64,000 bases of DNA from assembly GCF_021654575.1 (NCBI RefSeq), contig NZ_AP024488.1, positions 3,743,501-3,807,500 on the forward strand. The letters run 5' to 3'. The stretch's first letter is position 1. The number at the start of each line of letters is the position of its first letter. Below are positions 27,489-36,574 of this stretch, one piece after another. A program made the translations under genes and the position numbers. A model generated the notes under the pieces. That model was not told where the DNA came from. It saw only the letters and a list, made by a program, of their open reading frames with translations, and ran no database searches. This DNA comes from Desulfoluna limicola. Its GTDB lineage: Bacteria > Desulfobacterota > Desulfobacteria > Desulfobacterales > Desulfolunaceae.

Positions 27489-29207
27489 ATGGATCGTTCA
27501 CGTAAAATGGCTCTTGTTTCATCTGTTTCGCTATTAATCACTCTTGCGGTTCCTGCACTGCTTCTTGCCGGCGATGCCGGTTCTGTGGAAGCCAACGCGG
27601 AAAAATTCAAAATTCTCACCCTGATTCCACCGATTGTGGCCATTGCCCTGGCTTTTGTCACACGTAACGTGGTGCTCTCCCTCTTCGCTGGCATCTTTTC
27701 CGGCACCTTCATGCTCTCATTGGAGGGAGGCGTCGTCGCCGCCTTTCAAGATGGATTCATCCAACTCAATCATGAGGTACTCAACTCCCTGGCCGATCCA
27801 TGGAATGCCGGTATCGTCCTTCAATGCCTCGCCATCGGCGGCCTCATCGCCCTGGTCTCCAAGATGGGCGGGGCCAAAGCCATTGCCGAAGCCCTGGCCA
27901 AAAAGGCGACAGGTGCCACCAGCGCCCAGATGTACGCCTGGTTCATGGGGCTTCTCATCTTTTTCGATGACTATGCCAATTCCCTTACCGTGGGCCCCAT
28001 CATGCGCCCCGTCACCGATCGCATGAAAATTTCCCGGGAAAAACTTGCGTTTATCATCGACGCCACCGCCGCTCCCATAGCCGGCATTGCCCTCATCTCA
28101 ACCTGGGTGGCCTATGAAATCGGGCTCATCAAAGACGGCTACGCCGGCCTTGGCCTGGACACCAACGCTTACGGCATCTTTGTGGGCACCATCCCGTTCC
28201 GCTTCTACAACATTCTCATCTTGATTTTCATTGTGGCCACAGCCGTGATGCTTCGTGAGTTCGGCCCCATGCTCACCGCCGAAAGGCGGGCCCGAACGAC
28301 CGGCAAGGTCCTGGCGGACGGTGCCAAGCCCATGGTGGCCGCCGAATCGACCGGCCTGGAACCGGATGAGGGGGTGACTTTAAGGGTCTGGAACGCCATC
28401 ATCCCCATCATGACCCTGATTCTGGGTGCCTTCGTCGGATTCTATTTCAACGGTCGTGGTGCCATCCTGGGGGGAGAGGACGCCGCCCTTGTCCAACTCC
28501 TCACGGATACCCCTGCCACATTTACCGCCATTCGCGAGGCATTCGGGGCCTCGGATGCCTCCATCGTTCTCTTCGAAGCGGCCCTCTTTGCCGGCATTGT
28601 TGCCATGGTCCTGGGGGTTTCCCAGAAAATTTTCTCCATCGAGACCGCCGTGGACACCTGGGTACAGGGGGTGAAATCCCTCGTCATTACCGGGTTGATT
28701 CTTCTTCTGGCCTGGTCTTTGAGTTCCGTCATCAAGCAACTGGGCACCGCCACCTACCTCGTCTCGGTCCTCTCCGACTCAATTCCCCCCTTCTCGCTTC
28801 CGGCCATCATCTTTATACTGGGCTCACTCATCTCCTTTGCCACGGGGACCTCATACGGCACCATGGGCATTCTCATGCCCCTGGCAATCCCCCTGGCCTA
28901 CGCCATCAACCCGGAAAGCGGCTACATGCTCATGAACATCGGTGCGGTTCTCACCGGTGCCATCTTCGGGGATCACTGCTCCCCCATCTCGGATACCACC
29001 ATCCTCTCTTCCATGGGAGCCGCCTGCGATCACATCGACCACACCCGAACACAGCTTGCCTACGCCGTGGTCGTCGCCCTTGTGACGGTCGTCTTCGGGT
29101 ACATCCCTGCTGGACTCGGCGTTCCCGTCATCATCATCCTCCCCGTGGCCATCGCGGCCCTCATCGCCATCCTCTTTTTTTTCGGCAAGCCCGTGGAAGA
29201 GTCATAG
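27489..29207 (+). CDS. nhaC: Na+/H+ antiporter, NhaC family
   Basis: A secondary transporter exchanging sodium for protons, or a related substrate exchanger of the NhaC family. The 572 residues have about eleven hydrophobic segments, with signature stretches FFDDYANSLTVGPIMRPVTD, SREKLAFIIDATAAPIAGIA and ATGTSYGTMGILMPLAIPLA, and GDHCSPISDTTILSS near the end. The first 30 residues resemble an uncleaved signal. The start is ATG 27489, six bases after AAGGAGG; ATG 27483 overlaps the site. It ends with a GC-rich hairpin. Confidence 0.92.
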   Translation: MDRSRKMALVSSVSLLITLAVPALLLAGDAGSVEANAEKFKILTLIPPIVAIALAFVTRNVVLSLFAGIFSGTFMLSLEGGVVAAFQDGFIQLNHEVLNSLADPWNAGIVLQCLAIGGLIALVSKMGGAKAIAEALAKKATGATSAQMYAWFMGLLIFFDDYANSLTVGPIMRPVTDRMKISREKLAFIIDATAAPIAGIALISTWVAYEIGLIKDGYAGLGLDTNAYGIFVGTIPFRFYNILILIFIVATAVMLREFGPMLTAERRARTTGKVLADGAKPMVAAESTGLEPDEGVTLRVWNAIIPIMTLILGAFVGFYFNGRGAILGGEDAALVQLLTDTPATFTAIREAFGASDASIVLFEAALFAGIVAMVLGVSQKIFSIETAVDTWVQGVKSLVITGLILLLAWSLSSVIKQLGTATYLVSVLSDSIPPFSLPAIIFILGSLISFATGTSYGTMGILMPLAIPLAYAINPESGYMLMNIGAVLTGAIFGDHCSPISDTTILSSMGAACDHIDHTRTQLAYAVVVALVTVVFGYIPAGLGVPVIIILPVAIAALIAILFFFGKPVEES

Positions 29208-29215
29208 ACGCCCCC

Positions 29216-29243
29216 CAGCCCCCGCCCGCATCGGCGGGGGCTG
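29216..29243 (+). terminator. GC-rich hairpin after nhaC
   Basis: An 11-bp perfect stem CAGCCCCCGCC/GGCGGGGGCTG has a six-base loop. Only TCTCCCC follows, so termination would rely mainly on the stem. Confidence 0.6.
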
Positions 29244-29486
29244 TCTCCCCTGTACTGAAAAGACACCTCTGTTTCATCCCCTTTATGTGAGACATATCCC
29301 ATTCCTGGGCCATTGCCGTGGCCCCTCCCCCCAACCGAAGGCCAGTGCGGCAAGGCCCCGCACCCTGCAAGGTGGACCTATCCCCTTTAATATTAAAGAA
29401 GCTGGGCAACCCAGGGATCATGACCCGCTTCGTCCCCATCCCATCTCAGCGCATCCCCCCACATCCCCACAACGCTGGCACGTATC

Positions 29487-29514
29487 TTGAATTACAATTG
29501 CGTAAAGGCATAAT
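29487..29514 (+). promoter_or_regulatory. sigma70-type promoter of the 29.6 kb gene
   Basis: TTGAAT, a 16-base spacer and CATAAT lie about 60 bases before the GTG start at 29576. Confidence 0.55.
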
Positions 29515-29575
29515 CAGGGCAAAACCCAACGTTTGAAAAATCCCTATTGAAATGAAACGACGCAGGAGAGACAAT

Positions 29576-29788
29576 GTGAAAGCATGTGATCACAACATAA
29601 AAAGCACCCTTGAGCTGGTTGACGCCATGATCAAGCTGGCGGAAAGAGGGGACAGTGACCGGGAAGACAACGGGTGCGGCATTCTCTATGGTATCCTTCG
29701 AGACGCCGCCTACAAGATCAAACAAGTGGCAGAGATGGAACGGGAGGCCCACATCCGCAAAGGGTGGTGGGACCCCCCCCCCTCTTAA
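29576..29788 (+). CDS. small conserved-looking protein, unknown
   Basis: 70 residues, soluble, probably two helices (VKACDHNIKSTLELVDAMIKL, GILYGILRDAAYKIKQVAEM). AGGAG lies seven bases before GTG 29576, which is preferred to the ATG at 29552 that has no site. A promoter is visible upstream. Two cysteines (CDHN and NGCG) are present but no metal motif. No function can be given. Confidence 0.65.
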   Translation: MKACDHNIKSTLELVDAMIKLAERGDSDREDNGCGILYGILRDAAYKIKQVAEMEREAHIRKGWWDPPPS

Positions 29789-29856
29789 CCCCATCGTGAC
29801 AGCCACCATAACCGGCACCCGTTAGGGTTGCCCATGACCCCCCCAAGGAGACCATC

Positions 29857-30054
29857 ATGACCATCGAAAACAGCATCCGCGCCATTGCAGGAACCTTCGT
29901 GCTCTTGAGCCTTGCCCTCGGGTACCTGACAAGCCCCTGGTGGCATCTGTTCACAGCCTTTGTGGGAGCCAACCTTCTTCAATCGGCATTCACCGGCTTT
30001 TGCCCCATGGAAATGTTCCTGAAAAAGCTTGGCGTCAAAGGAAACGCCTCCTGA
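29857..30054 (+). CDS. DUF2892 membrane protein (YgaP-like)
   Basis: 65 residues matching the small DUF2892 family: IRAIAGTFVLLSLALGYLTSPWWHLFTAFVGANLLQSAFTGFCPMEMFL, given here in outline only. It forms two helices with a Cys-Pro motif (FTGFCPM) after the second. The family is often the membrane half of rhodanese proteins; here it is stand-alone. AAGGAG precedes the ATG. A hairpin follows. Confidence 0.85.
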   Translation: MTIENSIRAIAGTFVLLSLALGYLTSPWWHLFTAFVGANLLQSAFTGFCPMEMFLKKLGVKGNAS

Positions 30055-30073
30055 GCCCCTCCCTACTTTCGGA

Positions 30074-30102
30074 AAAACCCTGTCCAGAACCGGCAGGGTT
30101 TT
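30074..30102 (+). terminator. hairpin after the DUF2892 gene
   Basis: AAAACCCTG and CAGGGTTTT pair around an 11-base loop. The terminal T run is only four bases long, so it is a moderate terminator candidate. Confidence 0.6.
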
Positions 30103-30307
30103 CGACTCTGCGGCCGTCAACCGACGGGTTCCTGCAAAATCAACACGACGAACAAGACGATACCCTTTAATCGCAGGGTATTACCTCAGCAATGATTGCG
30201 CCCTTTTCTATTTTCGTGTAACCTTTTTTTGCTTCTTCGCTCATCAACGCAAGAGCGATGTCCCCTTGAATCACAGAACCAGTCGCCACAGATCTTAAGG
30301 AGCACGG

Positions 30308-31708
30308 GTGCACATGAACCAACCCAAACGAAACCGCCTCCCCCGCTACCGAATACTCACAGCGGCAGTTCTCCTCTTTTATGCTTCGGCAGGTGCATCG
30401 CCCCTCACCCTGCCCATGGCTGTGGAGGAAACGCTCAAAAACAACCCGGACCTCCTGTCAGCCGAAGAGACCGTCTCCCTTGCCCGGAGCCAGGTTGAAA
30501 AAGCCAAAGCCGCCTACTGGCCAAAGGTGGGACTCTATGCCGAAGCCCTTCGTGCCGACGCCCCATCGGCCTTCCTCTTTAAAACCATCGACCAACGGCT
30601 CTTCGACCCCGGAACCGACTTCAACGACCCCGGCATCCTGACGAACATCGAAGGGGGCCTTGAAATGCAGATGCCCCTTTACAACGGAGGCCGGAACCAG
30701 CTGGCCGTCGCCTTCTCACGATCGGGGCTGTCCGCCACCGAAGCCAGGCGCACCAGCCTTCAACGCCACCTCATTTCCGAGGTAATCAATGTCTGGTACG
30801 ACATCCTCTCCTCCCGAAAGTTCATCGACATTGCCGAAGAGTCCGTGAGGACAGTCACCGCCCAGCTGGAGGCCATGACCATCCGCTACAAAGGGGGAAG
30901 CGCCCTCAAATCCGACCTTCTCTCCCTGAAGGTACGCCTGGCCGAAGCCGAAGAACGGCTCCTTGCCAGCAACAACCGCCTGAAGCTCTCAAGGGCGGCG
31001 CTCTTCACCCTCCTGGGCCAGGGCCCGGACACCCCTGACAGCTTAGCCGTAGGCGACCCCTTCAACGACTGGTCCCCCCCGCCCTACACCGAAGGCCTTG
31101 CCCATGCCCTTGAGCGACGCTGTGAAATCAAAGGCGCCCAAGCCATGGTGGACCAGGCCGGAACCGGGGTCCGCACCGCCAAAAGCGGGCACCACCCCGT
31201 GGTCCAGCTTGCCGGGCGGCTCTATGCCGACGATGACGGGTTCGACCATACAGCCGACCGAGCCAACTGGTCAGTGGCCCTGCGCATGGACCTGCCGCTC
31301 TTTTCCGGGTTCTCCGTGGAAGCCGACACCCGAACCGCCCGTGCCCGTGAACGCTCCGCGGAGACGTTGAGGAAAAAAACCTTGCTTCAGGTCCGGCTGG
31401 ACGTCAAGAACGCCTACCTGCGCTACGACGAAGCGATCAAGCGACACCAGGTGGCCGAAAACGCCGTGGCCATGGGCGAGGAGTCCCTCTCCCTCGTCAA
31501 GCAACAGTTCGAAGGGGGCTCGGCCACCATCACCCGCTACCTGGAAGCCGAGCTGGACCGAAACAGCGCCCGCATCCGCGAAGCAGCCGCCTTCTACGAC
31601 ATGAAAAAGGCCCTCACCGCCATCGCCTTGGCCACGGCCACATCCGACAATGGCCCCGGCAGCCTCTTTGCCCTGCACCCTGCACCATCCACCGAACAGG
31701 AGAAGTGA
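30308..31708 (+). CDS. TolC-family outer membrane efflux protein
   Basis: This is the outer-membrane channel of a tripartite RND pump. The 466-residue precursor has a signal peptide (ILTAAVLLFYASAGASP) and two OEP repeats. Each starts with the typical helix (LPMAVEETLKNNPDLLSAEETV, then GLAHALERRCEIKGAQAMVDQA). The second repeat carries the strand segment VALRMDLPLFSGF. AAGGAG lies five bases before GTG 30308; ATG 30314 is the alternative. The adaptor gene starts seven bases after the stop. Confidence 0.93.
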   Translation: MHMNQPKRNRLPRYRILTAAVLLFYASAGASPLTLPMAVEETLKNNPDLLSAEETVSLARSQVEKAKAAYWPKVGLYAEALRADAPSAFLFKTIDQRLFDPGTDFNDPGILTNIEGGLEMQMPLYNGGRNQLAVAFSRSGLSATEARRTSLQRHLISEVINVWYDILSSRKFIDIAEESVRTVTAQLEAMTIRYKGGSALKSDLLSLKVRLAEAEERLLASNNRLKLSRAALFTLLGQGPDTPDSLAVGDPFNDWSPPPYTEGLAHALERRCEIKGAQAMVDQAGTGVRTAKSGHHPVVQLAGRLYADDDGFDHTADRANWSVALRMDLPLFSGFSVEADTRTARARERSAETLRKKTLLQVRLDVKNAYLRYDEAIKRHQVAENAVAMGEESLSLVKQQFEGGSATITRYLEAELDRNSARIREAAAFYDMKKALTAIALATATSDNGPGSLFALHPAPSTEQEK

Positions 31709-31714
31709 TTCACC

Positions 31715-32839
31715 ATGGGAAACAATAAAATTCATCCCCGCCTGATCCGGGCCCTTATCACAGCCTTGCTTTTCCTGACCGGATGCGGCAGCGACATCGG
31801 CCCCACCACCCCTGTTGAACGACCGGGAGGTGCCACAGCGCCCCAGACACAGGTCGATGCCGCCCTCACCCCTGTTGTTCAGACCTACGAAGCCGTGGGA
31901 ACAATCCGCCCTGAGACCGAAACCATCATCGAAGCCCAGGTCACCGCCCAGATTCGAGAAATCGCCGTGGTCCCCGGAACCTCCGTGACCAAGGGGGACC
32001 TGCTCATTCGGCTCGACAACCGACAGTTCTCTTCGAAGCTGGACCAGGCTCGGGAAGGGGAACACGCCGCCGTTGCGGCAAAGAAACAGGCCCAGCAAGC
32101 CCTGTTGGCAGCCAAGGCCGGGTTCGATCAGGCACGCGCCGCCTTCGAACGAACCCAGAAATACCACGCCTCCGCCGCTGCCACTGACCAGCAGCTGGAA
32201 GAGTCCCGGGCAGGCTACCTAACCGCCGAGGCCGACGCCCTGCGTTCCGAACAGGCACTGGCCGCCGCCGAGAGCGGCATCAGGCAGGCCCGCGAGGTGG
32301 TCAAGGAAGCGCAGATCGCCCTGGGTTATACCGAGCTGAGGGCTCCTGAAACAGGTGAGGTCCTCAAGAAGATGGCCGAACCCGGCGACCTTGCCCTCCC
32401 CGGCAAACCTCTCATGATTCTTCGCACCAGCAGGCGGCTTATCCTGGAGGCCTATGTGCGAGAAGGGCTCATCGACACGGTTCGCCCCGGCGACACCCTG
32501 GAGGTGACGCTGAAAACCCTCGAACAAACCGTCACGGCTGAGGTCAAGGAAATCGTCCCTTACGCCGACCCAAAAACACGAACCTTCCTCGTCAAAGCCA
32601 CCCTTCCCTTTGTGGAGGGACTCTACCCCGGCATGTACGGAAAGCTCCTTATCCCCCTGGCCACTGTGGATGTCATCACCCTGCCCGCCCATGCCGTCAA
32701 ACGCGTGGGCCAGCTGGAACTGGTGCAGGTAAAAGAAAATGAGGGCTGGCAACGCCGCTACATCCGCACGGGAAACAGAATCGGCAATGACGTGGAGGTC
32801 CTCTCCGGCCTCAAAGCCGGGGAAACCGTGGGGTTTTAA
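31715..32839 (+). CDS. RND efflux membrane-fusion protein (lipoprotein adaptor)
   Basis: The periplasmic adaptor joins the inner-membrane pump to the TolC channel. The 374-residue product has a lipobox (LLFLTGC). It then shows the barrel-sandwich/lipoyl half-motif (ETIIEAQVTAQIREIAVVPG), a long hairpin of helices at about 95-190, the second lipoyl half (GYTELRAPETGEVLKKM), and a beta-barrel and membrane-proximal domain. The pump gene lies 355 bases on, separated by an inserted repeat, so the three genes form one pump but perhaps not one tight transcript. Confidence 0.93.
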   Translation: MGNNKIHPRLIRALITALLFLTGCGSDIGPTTPVERPGGATAPQTQVDAALTPVVQTYEAVGTIRPETETIIEAQVTAQIREIAVVPGTSVTKGDLLIRLDNRQFSSKLDQAREGEHAAVAAKKQAQQALLAAKAGFDQARAAFERTQKYHASAAATDQQLEESRAGYLTAEADALRSEQALAAAESGIRQAREVVKEAQIALGYTELRAPETGEVLKKMAEPGDLALPGKPLMILRTSRRLILEAYVREGLIDTVRPGDTLEVTLKTLEQTVTAEVKEIVPYADPKTRTFLVKATLPFVEGLYPGMYGKLLIPLATVDVITLPAHAVKRVGQLELVQVKENEGWQRRYIRTGNRIGNDVEVLSGLKAGETVGF

Positions 32840-32846
32840 AGCAAGC

Positions 32847-33161
32847 GCATCCGGCGGCGAGGTGTGCCACCTCGAACGCTGATTGCTGGCGAGTGTTTAC
32901 ATGCTCACACAGGCGTCTGACGGGTGTGGGTACACCGTGGTCACTCTAACCGAACCGGCTCGGAGCTGAATGTTCATTAGAAATACAAAGCGACCTTAAC
33001 GCACACACGTGCCGACAGGGTTACGACCCTCTGGATTTACCCCCGAGCCCCACTGCGTATGCACTTGCGTGGGAATGCGCAAGCAGTACACTCGGAGAAG
33101 CGGCACCTGCATCGCATTCGCCATATGGGGTGCAGGGGATCATCCCCTGCCCGCCGGAGGC
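32847..33161 (+). repeat. dispersed repeat type B, composite copy splitting the efflux operon
   Basis: The left end is CCGGCGGCGAGGTGTGCC at about 32850. The right end (about 33115-33161) has CGCATTCGCC, GGGGTGCAGGGGATCATCCC and CTGCCCGCCGGAGGC. The right end is nearly identical to 36515-36567. The middle is diverged. It separates the adaptor from its pump. Confidence 0.7.
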
Positions 33162-33194
33162 AGTCACTTCGATCAGTTGAAAGGCACAGCAGAT

Positions 33195-36100
33195 ATGAGC
33201 GATATGGATAAGATCAACAACAGTGCTGTCATGGGCGTGGTGAAGCGTTTTCTCACCTCGCGGCTTTCGATCATCATGGTCATTGCGGCCCTTCTTCTGG
33301 GCATGTCAGCCATTCTCATCACCCCCCGGGAAGAAGAGCCCCAGATCGTGGTGCCCATGGCCGACATCTACGTCCAGGCCCCCGGGGCCACGGCCGAGGA
33401 GGTGGAGCAGCTTGTGGCCACGCCCCTGGAACGGCTTCTCTGGCAGATCGACGGGGTGGAGTACGTCTACTCCATGGCCCATCGGGACATGGCCGTGGTC
33501 ACCGTCCGCTTTTTTGTGGGGGAGAACCGCGAAGATTCGCTGACCAAACTCTACAACAAGATCAACATGAACATCGACATGGTGGCCCCCCTTATCCGCG
33601 GCTGGGTGGTGAAGCCCGTTGAGATAGATGACGTCCCCATCGTGGGCATCACCCTCTATTCTCAAGGACACGACGACTTTCAGCTGAGGCGTGTGGGGGA
33701 AGAGCTGCTGGCCAGGCTCTCCGAGGTCAAAAATGTCTCGGGCACACAGATTGTGGGGGGAAGAAAACGGGAAGTTCGTGTGGAGTTGATGCCCGAGCGG
33801 ATGAAGGGCCTCGGGATCTCCCTGCCCGAGGTGAGCCGGGCCCTGGCCTTAAGCGATGCCTCCGTCACTGCCGGACACTTCAGCCGGGTGAACACCGAGT
33901 ACAAGGTGACCAGCTCCTCGTTTCTGAAAAACCTGGATGAAGTAAAGAACCTCGTGGTGGGGGTCACCACCGGGCGCCCCGTCTACCTGCAGGATGTGGC
34001 CGAGATCATAGACGGCCCGGAGGAACCCACCTCATACAGCCGCCTGGGCTTTTCCTGGCACGCAATCAAAGAGCGGGGCATCGAGGGGGGCGATGAATCG
34101 ATGCCCGCCGTCACCCTTGCCATTTCCAAAAAAAAGGGAACCAACGCCGTCACCGTCTCCAGGGAGGTGTTAAAGCGCCTGGACGAGCTGCAGCAAACCC
34201 TTCTCCCCCACGGCATCAAGGCCGAGGTAACGCGTAACTACGGCCAGACCGCCCAGGACAAAGTCAACGGGCTCCTGAGTTCCCTGGCCTTTGCCATCAT
34301 CTCCGTGGTGATTCTTCTCATGATCGCCCTGGGGTGGCGGGAAGCCCTGGTGGTGGCCGTTGCCGTGCCCATCAGTTTTTCCCTGGCCCTTTTCGTCAAC
34401 CACCTCTTCGGGTACACCATCAACCGGGTAACCCTCTTTGCCCTCATCCTCTCCCTGGGCCTCGTGGTGGACGATCCCATCACCAACGTGGAGAACATCC
34501 AACGCCACATGGCCGAAGGTACAAAAAACGCCATCGACGCCACCCTCTTCGCCATCCGGGAGGTGCTCTCCCCGGTCATCATGAGCACCATTGCCATCAT
34601 CGTCTGCTTTACGCCGCTCTTCTTCATCACCGGCATGATGGGCCCCTACATGGCACCCATGGCCATCAACGTGCCCCTGACCGTGACCTTCTCCACCCTC
34701 TGCGCCCTGACCATCGTGCCATGGATGACCTACCTGCTCCTCAAGGGCACAGGGGTGACGCTGAACAAAGGAGAAAACAGGCCCACCCCAAAAGCCGACA
34801 ATCTTTTTATCCGCATCTACAAACGGGTTGTGGGCTTCTTCCTTGCCTCCTCAAAGAGGCGGAAAGGACTTGCAGCAGGCGTTGTGGTTCTCTTTATCGC
34901 CTCGGCCCTTCTGGCTGCTGTGGGGCTCGTGCCTTTAAAGCTCCTTCCCTTTGACAACAAAAATGAGTTCCAGCTCGTCCTCGACATGCCTGAAGGAACC
35001 CCCCTTGAGGCCACCGACGCCGTGGTCAGGCGCTTCGAGACCTACCTGAAACAGGTGCCCGAGGTGACCAGCATCGCCACGTACACGGGCACGGCCTCCC
35101 CCATGGACTTTAACGGCATGGTCCGCCACTACTACCTGAGGCAGGGGAGCCACCTGGCCGATATCCGGGTGAACCTTGCCGACAAGAGCGACCGGAGCAT
35201 GCAGAGCCACGCCATTGTCCTGCGTCTCCGCACCGAATTAGAAACCCTGGCCGCCGAGCTCGGGGCCGACCTCAAAATCGTGGAGGTTCCGCCGGGCCCG
35301 CCGGTGCTCTCCACCATTGTTGCCGAAATTTACGGCAACCCCGAGATCCCGTATGAAGCCCTCATCGATGCCGCAGGCCGCGTGGCCGAGACCATGAAAG
35401 GCGAAGCCTTTGTTACGGATATCGACACCACCGCCGAAGCGCCCCATACCCGGGTGGAGGTGGAGGTGGATCGTGAGAAAGCCGCCCTCCACGGCGTGGA
35501 CACCCAGACCATCATCGACACCCTCGCCGCGGCGTCCGGAGGCGCGGCCCCTGCCCAGGTCCATACCGAAGGAGAACGCACCCCCTTGAACATCCGGGTC
35601 ACCCTGCCCCTGGCCAGGCGCTCCGGCATCCCGGCCCTCGGCAACATCCCGGTGAAAGCCGCGGACGGCAGCATGGTGCCCTTGGCTGAAATCACCACCA
35701 TCCACACCGTGGATGACGTCCAGCCCATCTACCACAAAAACCTGGAACGGGTGGTCTTCGTCACCGCAGAAATGGCGGGTCGCGCCCCGGCCGAAGCAAT
35801 CCTCTCCCTCCAGTCCAAACTGAAGCATGCCTTCAAAGATCAGGGCATCCGCGTCAACTGGTCGGGGGAAGGGGAGTGGAAAATCACCATCCGGGTCTTC
35901 CGGGACATGGGCATTGCCTTTGCCGCTGCCCTTCTGGGTATCTACATCCTTCTCGTGATCCAGTCCGGCTCTTTTTCCATGCCGGTCCTCATCATGATGG
36001 CCATCCCCTTGACCATCCTCGGCATCATGCCCGGGTTCTTCTTCCTGAACCTCATTGCCGGAGAACAGGTGGGCGGCTTCCAGAACCCCGTCTTCTTCAC

Positions 36101-36416
36101 CGCCACCAGCATGATCGGCATGATCGCCTTAGGGGGCATCGTCATCCGAAACGCCCTGGTCCTCATCGAGTTCATCCAGGACGCCATGAAGGCCGGCATG
36201 GGGCTTACCGAAGCGGTCCTTGAGAGCGGCGCCAAACGCCTGAGGCCCATCATCCTCACCGCCCTCACCACCGCCATCGGCGCCGTGCCCATTACCTTTG
36301 ACCCGGTCTTCTCAGGCCTGGCCTGGGCCCTCATCTTCGGACTCATGGCCTCCACCCTCTTCACCCTGGTGATCATCCCCGTCACCTATTATGCCTTGTT
36401 TGCCGAAGAGGCATAA
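33195..36416 (+). CDS. RND (AcrB/HAE-type) efflux pump
   Basis: The inner-membrane proton/drug antiporter of the tripartite system. From ATG 33195 the protein has 1073 residues, the usual size. TM1 is near 15-38, a long periplasmic porter domain follows (EEEPQIVVPMADIYVQAPGA), and a block of helices carries the proton-relay motif (LGLVVDDPITNVENIQ, two aspartates). The second half repeats the plan, ending GAVPITFDPVFSGLAWALIFG. Substrate unknown; the porter sequence suggests the hydrophobic/amphiphilic group. The frame continues upstream through the repeat to 33009, which is not taken as coding. Confidence 0.94.
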   Translation: MSDMDKINNSAVMGVVKRFLTSRLSIIMVIAALLLGMSAILITPREEEPQIVVPMADIYVQAPGATAEEVEQLVATPLERLLWQIDGVEYVYSMAHRDMAVVTVRFFVGENREDSLTKLYNKINMNIDMVAPLIRGWVVKPVEIDDVPIVGITLYSQGHDDFQLRRVGEELLARLSEVKNVSGTQIVGGRKREVRVELMPERMKGLGISLPEVSRALALSDASVTAGHFSRVNTEYKVTSSSFLKNLDEVKNLVVGVTTGRPVYLQDVAEIIDGPEEPTSYSRLGFSWHAIKERGIEGGDESMPAVTLAISKKKGTNAVTVSREVLKRLDELQQTLLPHGIKAEVTRNYGQTAQDKVNGLLSSLAFAIISVVILLMIALGWREALVVAVAVPISFSLALFVNHLFGYTINRVTLFALILSLGLVVDDPITNVENIQRHMAEGTKNAIDATLFAIREVLSPVIMSTIAIIVCFTPLFFITGMMGPYMAPMAINVPLTVTFSTLCALTIVPWMTYLLLKGTGVTLNKGENRPTPKADNLFIRIYKRVVGFFLASSKRRKGLAAGVVVLFIASALLAAVGLVPLKLLPFDNKNEFQLVLDMPEGTPLEATDAVVRRFETYLKQVPEVTSIATYTGTASPMDFNGMVRHYYLRQGSHLADIRVNLADKSDRSMQSHAIVLRLRTELETLAAELGADLKIVEVPPGPPVLSTIVAEIYGNPEIPYEALIDAAGRVAETMKGEAFVTDIDTTAEAPHTRVEVEVDREKAALHGVDTQTIIDTLAAASGGAAPAQVHTEGERTPLNIRVTLPLARRSGIPALGNIPVKAADGSMVPLAEITTIHTVDDVQPIYHKNLERVVFVTAEMAGRAPAEAILSLQSKLKHAFKDQGIRVNWSGEGEWKITIRVFRDMGIAFAAALLGIYILLVIQSGSFSMPVLIMMAIPLTILGIMPGFFFLNLIAGEQVGGFQNPVFFTATSMIGMIALGGIVIRNALVLIEFIQDAMKAGMGLTEAVLESGAKRLRPIILTALTTAIGAVPITFDPVFSGLAWALIFGLMASTLFTLVIIPVTYYALFAEEA

Positions 36417-36422
36417 AAACAT

Positions 36423-36567
36423 GCCTCCGGCGGCGAGGTGAGCCACCTCGAAAGCGGGTTGCCCCCACCCCCACGCGAATGCGAACGCGATACACACAAA
36501 ATAAAGAAACCCGTCTCGCATTCGCAAACCTGGGGTGCAGGGGATCATCCCCTGCCCGCCGGAGGCA
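36423..36567 (+). repeat. dispersed repeat type B
   Basis: It opens GCCTCCGGCGGCGAGGTGAG and ends CTGGGGTGCAGGGGATCATC CCCTGCCCGCCGGAGGC, so the outer 12 bases form an inverted repeat. It fills the gap between the pump gene and the convergent DUF3047 gene. Confidence 0.85.
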
Positions 36568-36574
36568 TCATTCG

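Noticed and set aside
33009..33194. N-terminal extension of the RND pump
   Set aside because: The frame is open through the repeat by chance; the pump's first membrane helix starts after ATG 33195 as in all relatives.
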